Shown one piece after another: positions 8,539-15,789 of a stretch of 21,771 bases of DNA. Location: NCBI GenBank assembly GCA_050742975.1, contig JBOGDQ010000197.1, forward strand, positions 1-21,771, given 5' to 3'. Under the pieces are notes generated by a model. That model saw only the letters and a list, made by a program, of their open reading frames with translations. It was not told the DNA's origin and searched no databases. How positions within the stretch are numbered: position 1 is the first letter of the stretch; every line of letters starts with the position of its first letter. Position numbers and translations under genes: made by a program. This DNA comes from JBDTGE01 sp050742975 (lineage in GTDB: Bacteria; Actinomycetota; Actinomycetes; Mycobacteriales; Jatrophihabitantaceae).

Positions 8539-8543
8539 GTCAT
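8508..8543 (-). promoter_or_regulatory. Candidate promoter for a leaderless toxin-antitoxin transcript
   Basis: On the minus strand ATGACT (8543-8538) resembles a -35 (4 of 6 to TTGACA). A 16-bp spacer separates it from TAGTAT (8521-8516), which fits the -10 pattern TANNNT. Seven bases then lead to the antitoxin ATG at 8508, where transcription would begin. This explains the missing ribosome-binding site. The promoter overlaps the tandem repeats, so a bound antitoxin would block it. Confidence 0.5.
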
Positions 8544-8560
8544 CGGTGCAGGCGAGCCGA

Positions 8561-9541
8561 TCAGGGGCCAAGCATGTCGGGAGTGACCGCGGACTCGGTG
8601 TCCGGTATGCCGAGGTCGGCCGCCCGCTTGTCGGCCATTGCCAGCAGGCGTCGGATGCGCCCGGCAACCGCGTCCTTCGTCATCACCGGGTCGGACAGCG
8701 CACCGAGCTCCTCGAGGGAGGCCTGCTTGTGCTCCAGGCGCAGCCGGCCGGCCTGCAGCAGGTGCTCCGGAGCGTCGGCGGCGAGAATGTCCAGCGCGCG
8801 CTCGACCCTGGCGCCGGCGGCGACCGCGGCCCGGGCCGATCGGCGCAGGTTCGCGTCGTCGAAGTTGGCCAGCCGGTTCGCCGTCGCGCGCACCTCGCGC
8901 CGCATCCGCCGCTCCTCCCACGCCATCACCGAGGCGTGGGCGCCGATCCGGGTCAGCAGCGCGCCGATCATGTCGCCGTCACGCACCACGACCCGATCGC
9001 TGCCCCGCACCTCGCGCGCCTTGGCCTGCACACCAAGCCGGCGTCCGACACCGACGAGCGCCAGCGCGGCCTCCGCGGACGGGCAGGTGATCTCCAGCGC
9101 GCACGCGCGGCCCGGCTCGGTCAGCGAGCCGTGAGCCAGGAACGCACCACGCCACGCGGCCTCCGCGTCGCCGATCCCGCCGGCCACGACGTGATGCGGC
9201 AGGCCCTTGACAGGCCGCCCGCGCAGGTCGACCAGCCCGGTCTGCCGGGCCAGCCCCTCGCCGTCGCGGCTCACCCGGACCAGGTACCGGCTGCCCCTTC
9301 GCAGACCACCGCCGGCGACGATCTGCACCTCGGAGCCGTGCCCGTAGATCTCGCCGATCTCCTTGCGGAGCCGGCGGGCGACCGAGCCGGTGTCCAGCTC
9401 CGCCTCGATCACGATGTGCCCCCCGATCAGGTGCAGCCCACCGGCAAAGCGGAGCATCGTCGCCAGTTCGGACTTGCGGGCCGAGAGCCGCGCCACCTCG
9501 ACCCGACTCAGCTCGTCCTTGACCGAGGCCGTCATCGCCAT
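8561..9541 (-). CDS. whiA: Sporulation/division transcription factor WhiA
   Basis: WhiA is a DNA-binding regulator. In Streptomyces it works with WhiB to switch on sporulation septation genes, and it is conserved in most Gram-positive bacteria. The 326-residue protein has the N-terminal LAGLIDADG-like domain (RFAGGLHLIGGHIVIEAELD, then AAWRGAFLAHGSLTEPGR). The C-terminal helix-turn-helix region contains RATANRLANFDDANLRRS and MTKDAVAGRIRRLL. Two in-frame ATGs are possible: 9541 has AAGGGG seven bases upstream (9549-9554) and matches the MAMTA start of relatives, while 9535 forms ATGA with the yvcK stop. The longer form is given. It ends the uvrC-rapZ-yvcK-whiA operon. In place of gap, the next gene downstream is the toxin-antitoxin pair. 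Confidence 0.97.
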   Translation of the reverse strand: MAMTASVKDELSRVEVARLSARKSELATMLRFAGGLHLIGGHIVIEAELDTGSVARRLRKEIGEIYGHGSEVQIVAGGGLRRGSRYLVRVSRDGEGLARQTGLVDLRGRPVKGLPHHVVAGGIGDAEAAWRGAFLAHGSLTEPGRACALEITCPSAEAALALVGVGRRLGVQAKAREVRGSDRVVVRDGDMIGALLTRIGAHASVMAWEERRMRREVRATANRLANFDDANLRRSARAAVAAGARVERALDILAADAPEHLLQAGRLRLEHKQASLEELGALSDPVMTKDAVAGRIRRLLAMADKRAADLGIPDTESAVTPDMLGP

Positions 9542-10521
9542 GCGTGTACCCCTTCGCGATCTCCCGATTCGGCGAGCACCTGGCCTATTGCCTCGCTCAA
9601 CCTGTGCGGGTCGTGCTTTTCCGCGCTCTCGTCCGCCGCGAGCCTCGACAGTACGAGACGCGACCCGATCGTGCGCGTGAAGTCGTCCAACTCCTTGCGG
9701 TCGAGCACCGCGTCCGTGTCCGCGAGAACCGCATCGATCTGCAGGCCGCCGAACGGTTCGGCGTGTGCCAGCAGGAGACGAAGCAGGTCGACAGGAGAGT
9801 AGTCGTCGGTCTCACCCGCCTGCGGCACGAGGTTCAGGACGACGAAAACCGTCGCCCGGGTCGTCGCCAGTGCTCGGCCGAGTTCGCGCAGCAGCAGGTG
9901 CGGGATGACGCTGGTGAACCACGAACCCGGACCGAGCACGACCACGTCCGCCTCGCGCACCGCATCGACCGCCGCGGCGCATGCCGGCGCACCCGGCGGG
10001 AGCAGTCGCACCGAGCGGACCCGTCCCGGTGTGGCGGCGATGGACGACTGGCCGCGGATCTGCCTGAGCCGGCCGGGATCGCCCGGGTCGAACCGGTCGG
10101 CCTCGGCGATCAGGTCGAGGGGCGACGGGCTCATCGGCAGCACTCGGCCGACCGCACCGACCAGCTCGGCCATCGTCCGGAGCGCGCCGACCGGATCCTG
10201 GTCGCGGTCGATCATCCCGGTAAGCAGCAGATTCCCGACCGGATGTCCCGCCAGCACGCCGTCGCCACCGAGACGATGCTGCAGCAGGTCGGTCCAGAAC
10301 CGGTGGTCCGGGTCGGTGCCGGCCAGCGCGCTGAGCGCCATGCGCAGGTCCCCCGGCGGCAGCACGTTCATCTCGCGCCTGATCCGCCCGGACGAGCCGC
10401 CGTCGTCGGCAACGGTGACCACTGCCGTCAGCTCGCTCGTCAGCCGCCGCAGGGCGGACAGCGACGCGTGCAGGCCGTGCCCGCCGCCGAGCGCGACAGC
10501 CCTCACCGTGCGCTCACTCAC
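9532..10521 (-). CDS. yvcK: YvcK/CofD-like protein (gluconeogenesis factor family)
   Basis: Member of the YvcK (CuvA in mycobacteria) family. These proteins bind UDP-sugars such as UDP-GlcNAc and are needed for growth on gluconeogenic carbon sources and for envelope integrity. The 329-residue protein has the CofD-like fold with ALGGGHGLHASL at the N-terminus, VADDGGSSGRIRRE, PPGDLRMALSAL, HPVGNLLLTG and the LGPGSWFTSVIPHLL phosphate-binding stretch. The GTG at 10521 overlaps the rapZ stop by eight bases. Its own stop overlaps the start of whiA, so the genes are translationally coupled. CofD itself (2-phospholactate transferase) is related, but the genomic context and short length favour YvcK. 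Confidence 0.95.
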   Translation of the reverse strand: MSERTVRAVALGGGHGLHASLSALRRLTSELTAVVTVADDGGSSGRIRREMNVLPPGDLRMALSALAGTDPDHRFWTDLLQHRLGGDGVLAGHPVGNLLLTGMIDRDQDPVGALRTMAELVGAVGRVLPMSPSPLDLIAEADRFDPGDPGRLRQIRGQSSIAATPGRVRSVRLLPPGAPACAAAVDAVREADVVVLGPGSWFTSVIPHLLLRELGRALATTRATVFVVLNLVPQAGETDDYSPVDLLRLLLAHAEPFGGLQIDAVLADTDAVLDRKELDDFTRTIGSRLVLSRLAADESAEKHDPHRLSEAIGQVLAESGDREGVHAWR

Positions 10522-11413
10522 GGCCCAGATCCCGGTTAGCGACGGTCGTCTGCACCCCGAGCGCCGACAGCCGGTCGGCGAGCTGCTGGGCCATGACGAC
10601 CGACCGGTGCTTGCCCCCGGTGCAGCCGACCGCGAGTGTCAGGTAACGCTTGCCCTCGCGCCGGTAGCCCGCGGTGATGAGCTCCAGCACCCCGGCGTAG
10701 CGCTCGACGAACGGCACCGCGTCGGGCTGGCCCAGCACGTAGTCGCGCACCGCGTCGTCGCGCCCGGTGAGCTCGCGCAGGTCCGGCCGCCAGTACGGGT
10801 TCGGCAGGAACCGCACGTCGACGATCAGGTCCGCGTCCACGGGCGTGCCGTACTTGTAGCCGAACGACAGCACGGTCGCGCGCAGCTCGGACTGTCCCTC
10901 GGGCAGTTCGCCGCCGAGGAACGAGGCCTCGATCGCGTGCCGCAGTTCGTGCACCGACCGGTTGCTGGTGTCCAGGACCAGGTCGGCGTCCTCACGCAGG
11001 CCCTGCAGTAGCTCGCGCTCGGCGGCGATGCCGTCTGTCAGCGTGCCGGATCCCTGCAGCGGATGCTCACGCCGCACGCTCTCGAAGCGGCGCACCAGCA
11101 CCTCGTCGGCGGCTTCGAGGAACAGCACGCGCGGGCGGATACCTCGTTCGGTCAGGTCGCGGATGACCTCGCGCTGGTCGGAGGAGAACGCCCGTCCCCG
11201 CACGTCCATCACCACCGCGATCCGGCTGACCGCGCCGTTGCTGCGGGTGCCGAGCCCGACCAGCGTGGCGATCAGTTCCGGCGGCAGGTTGTCGACGACG
11301 AAGTAGCCGAGGTCCTCGAGGCAGTTGGCGGCGGTGCTCCGCCCCGCGCCGGACAGGCCGGTCACGACGACGATCTCCAGCGGTTGGCGGGTACCCGCGT
11401 CCGCGTGCGTCAC
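10514..11413 (-). CDS. rapZ: RNase adapter/nucleotide-binding protein RapZ (YvcJ)
   Basis: P-loop protein. In enterobacteria RapZ guides RNase E to the small RNA GlmZ and so controls glucosamine-6-phosphate synthesis; in Gram-positive bacteria the YvcJ form hydrolyses GTP and its target is less clear. The 299-residue protein has a Walker A region TGLSGAGRSTAA (residues 18-29), with arginine in place of lysine, a variant common in actinobacteria. CLEDLGYFVVDNLPPELI and the C-terminal signature LAVGCTGGKHRSVVMAQQLA are intact. GTG 11413 overlaps the uvrC stop (GTGA), and GAGGAGG at 11418-11424 is the ribosome-binding site, four bases upstream. Sits with yvcK, tying both to amino-sugar/envelope metabolism. 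Confidence 0.95.
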   Translation of the reverse strand: MTHADAGTRQPLEIVVVTGLSGAGRSTAANCLEDLGYFVVDNLPPELIATLVGLGTRSNGAVSRIAVVMDVRGRAFSSDQREVIRDLTERGIRPRVLFLEAADEVLVRRFESVRREHPLQGSGTLTDGIAAERELLQGLREDADLVLDTSNRSVHELRHAIEASFLGGELPEGQSELRATVLSFGYKYGTPVDADLIVDVRFLPNPYWRPDLRELTGRDDAVRDYVLGQPDAVPFVERYAGVLELITAGYRREGKRYLTLAVGCTGGKHRSVVMAQQLADRLSALGVQTTVANRDLGRE

Positions 11414-13521
11414 GTCGCCTCCTCGGCTGGAGCGTCAGGACTATCTTGGCCGCTCACGCGGTCGGTGTCGCCCGGAGCCGTGCCGTCGCGGTCGTCCAGC
11501 ACCTCGCCCGTCGTGACGTTCACGGCCGGCGCCGCCCGCTCTCCCGAGAGCGCGGTCACGATCGCTGACGCTGTCGCGGGACCGACGCCCGGCACCTCGG
11601 CGATCTGCTCGGCGGTCGCCGCGCGCAGCCGCCGCAGCGACCCGAACCGCTTCATCACGGCCTTGCGCCGCGTCTCGCCGAGGCCGGGGACGTCGTCCAG
11701 CGCGGACACCGTCATCGCCTTGGACCGCTTCTGCCGGTGGAAGGTGATCGCGAACCGGTGCGCCTCGTCGCGGACGCGCTGCAGCAGGTACAGCCCCTCG
11801 GATGTGCGCGGCAGGATCGTCGGGTACGACTCTCCCGGCAGCCACACCTCCTCCAGCCGCTTGGCCAGCCCGACGAGCGCGACGTCCTCGATGCCCAGCT
11901 CGGCCAGCACGGCCGCCGCGGCCGCCACCTGCGGCGCCCCGCCGTCGACGACCAGCAGGTTCGGCGGGTAGGCGAACTTCTTGGGTCGCCCGGTGCTGGG
12001 GTCGATTCCCGGGCGCGACTGCTCCGCGGACTCGGCGCCGTGACCTTCCTCAGCCTGCTCCCACCCCACCGAACCGCCTGGAAGGTGTGGCACCTCCGCG
12101 GGAACCGCCAGAGACTCGTCCAGATACCGCGCGAACCGGCGGCGGACGACCTCGGCGATCCAGTCCGTGTCGCCGGTGCCGGACCTCATCGCGAACCGGC
12201 GGTACTCCGACTTGCGGGCCAGCCCGTCCTCGAACACGACCATGCTGGCGACGACGTTCGTGCCCTGGACGTGGCTGATGTCGAAGCACTCGATCCGCAG
12301 TGGAGCGCTGGGCAGCTCGAGCGCGTCCTGCAGCTCGGCCAGCGCGCGCGAGCGAGCCGTCAGATCGGACGCGCGCTTGAGCTTGTGCTGCGCGAGCGCC
12401 TGGGACGCGTTGCGCGCGACCGTCTCGGCGAGCGTCCGCTTGTCGCCCCGCTGCGCGACCCGAAGCTGGACCCGCGCGCCCTTGCGCTCGCTGAGCCACT
12501 CGGTCAGGGCCTCGACGTCGTCGGGAAGCTCGGGAACCAGCACCTCGCGGGGGATGCTGGACACGTCCGCTGATTCGGCGTCGGTGTCGGCGCCGTAGAA
12601 CTGGGTGACGAACTGCTCGACCAGATCGCCCGTCGTCATGTCGTCGAGCTTGTCGACCACCCAGCCCCGCTGCCCGCGCACCCGGCCGCCGCGCACGTGG
12701 AACACCTGGACGGCAGCCTCGAGGTCATCCTGCGCGAACGCGACGACGTCCGCATCCGTGCCGTCGCCGAGGACGACCGCCTGCTTCTCCATCGCCCGCC
12801 GCAGCGCCTCGACGTCGTCGCGCAGCCGCGCCGCGAGCTCGAACTCGAGGTGCTCGCTGGCCTCGGCCATCCGCCGTTCCAGGCGTCTGATCAGGGCGTC
12901 TGTCTTGCCGGCCATGAAGTCGCAGAAGTCATCGACGATCTGCCGGTGCTCCTGTGCAGTGACCCGACCGACGCACGGCGCGCTGCACTTGCCGATGTAG
13001 CCGAGCAGGCAGGGCCGGCCGATCTGACCGGCGCGCTTGAACACGCCCGCGCTGCAGGTTCGCGCCGGGAAGACGCGTAGCAGCAGGTCGAGCGTCTCGC
13101 GGATCGCCCAGGCGTGCGAGTACGGGCCGAAGTAGCGCACGCCCTTGCGCTTGGCGCCGCGCATGACCTGCAGCCGCGGGAACTGCTCGTACAGCGTGAC
13201 GGCCAGCGACGGGTAGGACTTGTCGTCGCGATAGCGCACGTTGAAGCGCGGGTCGAACTCCTTGATCCAGGTGTACTCGAGCTGCAGCGCCTCGACCTCG
13301 GTGCGCACCACCGTCCACTCGACGGAGGCGGCGCTGGTCACCATCTGCCGGGTGCGCGCGTGCAGCGCACTGACGTCCGCGAAGTACGAGTTCAGCCGCT
13401 GGCGAAGGCTCTTCGCCTTGCCGACGTAGATCACCTGGCCGCGCGCGTCGCGGAACTTGTAGACGCCCGGTTCCAGCGGGATGGTCCCCTGCGCGGGCCG
13501 GTAGGTGGCGGGGTCGGGCAC
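11410..13521 (-). CDS. uvrC: Excinuclease ABC subunit C
   Basis: UvrC makes both incisions in nucleotide excision repair. The 703-residue protein has the N-terminal GIY-YIG nuclease (GVYKF at 19-23, IYVGKAKSLRQRLNSY at 31-46, Glu77 in TEVEALQLE). A cysteine cluster (ARTCSAGVFK, then GKCSAPC) follows, then a UVR segment (LEFELAARLRDDVEAL). Next are the RNase H-like second nuclease (ECFDISHVQGTN and LLVVDGG) and tandem helix-hairpin-helix motifs (LDDVPGLGETRRKAVMKRFG, IAEVPGVGPATAS). About 35 extra residues precede KKFAYPPNLLVVDGG, and an acidic tail follows the last hairpin. The open frame extends to 13716 inside the exporter gene; GTG 13521 is chosen at the family N-terminus. It lies 10 bp after the exporter stop, without a clear ribosome-binding site. 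Confidence 0.97.
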   Translation of the reverse strand: MPDPATYRPAQGTIPLEPGVYKFRDARGQVIYVGKAKSLRQRLNSYFADVSALHARTRQMVTSAASVEWTVVRTEVEALQLEYTWIKEFDPRFNVRYRDDKSYPSLAVTLYEQFPRLQVMRGAKRKGVRYFGPYSHAWAIRETLDLLLRVFPARTCSAGVFKRAGQIGRPCLLGYIGKCSAPCVGRVTAQEHRQIVDDFCDFMAGKTDALIRRLERRMAEASEHLEFELAARLRDDVEALRRAMEKQAVVLGDGTDADVVAFAQDDLEAAVQVFHVRGGRVRGQRGWVVDKLDDMTTGDLVEQFVTQFYGADTDAESADVSSIPREVLVPELPDDVEALTEWLSERKGARVQLRVAQRGDKRTLAETVARNASQALAQHKLKRASDLTARSRALAELQDALELPSAPLRIECFDISHVQGTNVVASMVVFEDGLARKSEYRRFAMRSGTGDTDWIAEVVRRRFARYLDESLAVPAEVPHLPGGSVGWEQAEEGHGAESAEQSRPGIDPSTGRPKKFAYPPNLLVVDGGAPQVAAAAAVLAELGIEDVALVGLAKRLEEVWLPGESYPTILPRTSEGLYLLQRVRDEAHRFAITFHRQKRSKAMTVSALDDVPGLGETRRKAVMKRFGSLRRLRAATAEQIAEVPGVGPATASAIVTALSGERAAPAVNVTTGEVLDDRDGTAPGDTDRVSGQDSPDAPAEEAT

Positions 13522-13531
13522 GCTGCCGAGC

Positions 13532-14911
13532 CTAGTCAGCCGACCTGACGCCCCGCAGCGCGACGACGAACGCGATCGTCCACAGCACCGTGCCCAGGAC
13601 TGCGAGCAGATGCACGGCGTCGACGAATCGCCTTGCGTGATCGGGTGATCCGGCGACCGCACCGAACAGCGCGACCCCGGTCGCCGTGCCGATCTGACGG
13701 GCCGTGTTCGAGACACCGGTGGCCAGCCCGGACCGGTCGGCAGGTGTCGCGCGCACCGCCGCCGCGACGACCGACGCGGTCACCAGGCCGGCTCCGCAGC
13801 CGAGGACGGTGAAGCCGACCAGCAGCCACGCCGTGCCCGACCCGGGTCGCAGGCCGAGCAGGAACAGCCCGCCAGGTGCGGCGATCAGGCAGCCGAGCGA
13901 GATCGCCGTGCGCGGGCCGCGCCGGGCGGTGAGCCGGCCGGAAACCGGCGCGAGGGCGATGAGCGGCACGGCCAGCGGGAGCACCAGCAGACCGGACCTG
14001 ATCGGCGAGAAGCCGCGGACATCCTGTAGGTACAGCATGACGACGAACAGCAGCCCGTTGAAGACGAGGTTCATCGTCAGGGCGACCGCGTTCGGGCTGA
14101 CGAACCCCGGCCGGCGCAGCAGGTCGAGCGGCAGGATCGGCTGCTCGGCCCGGCGCTCCGCCCGCACCGCCCAGGCCAGCGCAGCGACGGTGACGGACGC
14201 CGCGACGACGCTGTCGATCGCGGCTGCCCGGCGGCCGATCGAGATCACGGTCACGACAAGCGAGGCCAGGCCGACGACCATCCCGGCCAGCCCCTTCACG
14301 TCCAATCGCCCGCCCACCCGGCCGGCCGATCGCGGGACCACCCGCATCGCCGCCGCGAGCGTCAGCGCAACCAGCGGCACGTTGATCCAGAACACCAGCC
14401 GCCAGGAACTGGTCCCGACCAGCAGTCCACCCAGTAGCGGGCCCGCCGGCAGCGCCAGCGATGACGCCGCGGCCCAGGTTCCCAGGGCCCGCGCCTGCTG
14501 TTCGCGGTCGGGGAAGACCTCGGCGATCACAGCCATCGTGCTGGGCAGCAGCAGCGCACCGCCGGCGCCCTGCACCACCCGCGCGGCGATGAGCGCCGCG
14601 GTACCCGGCGCGATCGCGCACCCGAGGGAGGCGAGCCCGAAGACCGCGAACCCTACGATCAGCACCCGACGGTGCCCGTACCGATCTCCGATCGACCCGG
14701 CGGCCAGTAGCAGGCTGGCGATCGCGACCGCGTACCCGTCCACCACAAACTGCAAGGACGCGACGCCGGCGTGCAGGCCGTGTGCGATCGACGGCAGCGC
14801 GACGTTCACGATCGTGACGTCCAGCAGGACAAGGAACATGCCCGCGCACATGACGCCGAGGACGAGTCCGGGACGAACGCGGGGTTGTCGGTCAGTCTCG
14901 GTCACGGCCAC
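13532..14911 (-). CDS. DHA2-family (EmrB/QacA-like) drug exporter
   Basis: Proton-driven multidrug exporter of the major facilitator superfamily, 459 residues, with hydrophobic segments consistent with 14 helices. Motifs are LDVTIVNVALP in helix 1 (residues 30-40), the loop motif GSIGDRYGHRR, RVVQGAGGALLLPS, and the antiporter motif C region PAGPLLGGLLVG. A late segment reads SGLATGVSNTARQIGTATGVALFG, typical of the group. GTG 14911 is chosen because AAGGA (14923-14919) lies seven bases upstream; the frame runs open to 14983. It is divergent from an ArsR-type regulator, 64 bp away, which probably controls it. It is followed after 10 bp by uvrC, so the repair/whiA operon may be partly read from the exporter promoter. 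The substrate is unknown. Confidence 0.93.
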   Translation of the reverse strand: MAVTETDRQPRVRPGLVLGVMCAGMFLVLLDVTIVNVALPSIAHGLHAGVASLQFVVDGYAVAIASLLLAAGSIGDRYGHRRVLIVGFAVFGLASLGCAIAPGTAALIAARVVQGAGGALLLPSTMAVIAEVFPDREQQARALGTWAAASSLALPAGPLLGGLLVGTSSWRLVFWINVPLVALTLAAAMRVVPRSAGRVGGRLDVKGLAGMVVGLASLVVTVISIGRRAAAIDSVVAASVTVAALAWAVRAERRAEQPILPLDLLRRPGFVSPNAVALTMNLVFNGLLFVVMLYLQDVRGFSPIRSGLLVLPLAVPLIALAPVSGRLTARRGPRTAISLGCLIAAPGGLFLLGLRPGSGTAWLLVGFTVLGCGAGLVTASVVAAAVRATPADRSGLATGVSNTARQIGTATGVALFGAVAGSPDHARRFVDAVHLLAVLGTVLWTIAFVVALRGVRSAD

Positions 14912-14947
14912 CGATCCATCCTTACCCGGTGACGTTTCGGCCCCCAC

Positions 14948-14960
14948 CGAAGCGTCTTCG
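14948..14960. promoter_or_regulatory. Short palindrome in the exporter/ArsR divergent promoter
   Basis: CGAAG (14948-14952) and CTTCG (14956-14960) form an inverted repeat around CGT in the 64-bp space between the divergent exporter and regulator genes. The position suits an operator for the ArsR-type protein, but the arms are only five bases and chance in GC-rich DNA is possible. Confidence 0.35.
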
Positions 14961-14975
14961 CGGCAGACTGGAGCG

Positions 14976-15770
14976 ATGAGCACCGATGGCCCCTACCGCT
15001 CCGTCGCCGACATCGCCCCGATCGCGGCCCTGTTCGCCGACCGGTCCCGGGCCCGGATCGTGTGCGCGCTCGTCGACGGGCGCTCGCTTCCCGCGTCGGT
15101 CCTGGCCCACGAGTCCGGTGTCTCGGCGTCCACGACAAGCGAGCACCTGGCCCGCCTCGTCGACGGCGGCGTGCTGGCCGTCGAGCGCTCCGGGCGGCAC
15201 CGGTACTTCCGGCTGGCCAGTTCCGACGTCGCGGCGGCGGTCGAGGCGCTGGCCGTCATCGCGCCCCAGCCGCCGGTGACCTCGTTGCGGCAGTCGACGA
15301 ACTCGGCGGCCCTGCGGCGAGCTCGCACCTGCTACGACCACCTGGCCGGACGGTTGGGGGTGGCGGTCACCGAGAGCCTGCTCGATCGTGACGCGCTGGT
15401 GCGGGTCGACGGCGTCCGGAGCACCGAGCGCGCATCCGGTGACGGGCTGGCAGCTCCCCTCCGCGAGCATCCGTACCGACTCGGCCCGAACGCTCTCGAC
15501 GTCTTCGCTGCGATCGGCGTCGACCTCGCCGCGCTGCAGGCCGGGCCCCGGGGCCGCCGTCCGCTGCTGAGATTCTGCGTGGACTGGAGCGAGCAGCGCC
15601 ATCACCTGGCCGGAGCCCTGGGCGCGGCCGTGCTGGCGTCGATGGACTCGGCCGGTTGGGTGCGCCGGACACCGTCGCGGCGCGCGGTGGAGCTGACCGC
15701 GATCGGCGCCTCGCAGCTGCGGACCCGGCTCGGCGTCGACGGCGCGGACGAGCTGGGCCTGGCCGGCTGA
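14976..15770 (+). CDS. ArsR-type winged-helix transcriptional regulator with C-terminal extension
   Basis: A 264-residue protein. Residues about 10-90 form an ArsR-type winged helix: FADRSRARIVCALVDG, recognition region AHESGVSASTTSEHLARLVDGG, wing ERSGRHRYFRL. Unlike small ArsR repressors, it has a long C-terminal part with conserved-looking ARTCYDHLAGRLGV (Cys119, His122) and FCVDWSEQRHHLAGALGAAV (Cys201, His209, His210), stretches shared by a widespread actinobacterial group. Those cysteines and histidines could be a metal, redox or ligand site; this is inference. The classic arsenic motif of ArsR (ELCVCDL) is absent. ATG 14976 follows TGGAG at 14969-14973 with very short spacing. Divergent from the DHA2 exporter, its likely target. 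It converges on the EAL-HDOD gene, 19 bp away. Confidence 0.9.
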   Translation: MSTDGPYRSVADIAPIAALFADRSRARIVCALVDGRSLPASVLAHESGVSASTTSEHLARLVDGGVLAVERSGRHRYFRLASSDVAAAVEALAVIAPQPPVTSLRQSTNSAALRRARTCYDHLAGRLGVAVTESLLDRDALVRVDGVRSTERASGDGLAAPLREHPYRLGPNALDVFAAIGVDLAALQAGPRGRRPLLRFCVDWSEQRHHLAGALGAAVLASMDSAGWVRRTPSRRAVELTAIGASQLRTRLGVDGADELGLAG

Positions 15771-15789
15771 GCCTGGTGCGGCGCGGCGC

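Noticed and set aside
8509..8667. N-terminal extension of the antitoxin frame into whiA
   Set aside because: The extra 53 residues are low in family likeness and overlap the 3' end of whiA, and the ribbon-helix-helix domain begins naturally at ATG 8508.
12000..12110. Extra residues in UvrC before KKFAYPPNLLVVDGG as a mobile insertion
   Set aside because: The DNA here lacks the palindromic structure seen in uvrA, and actinobacterial UvrC proteins vary in length in this linker.
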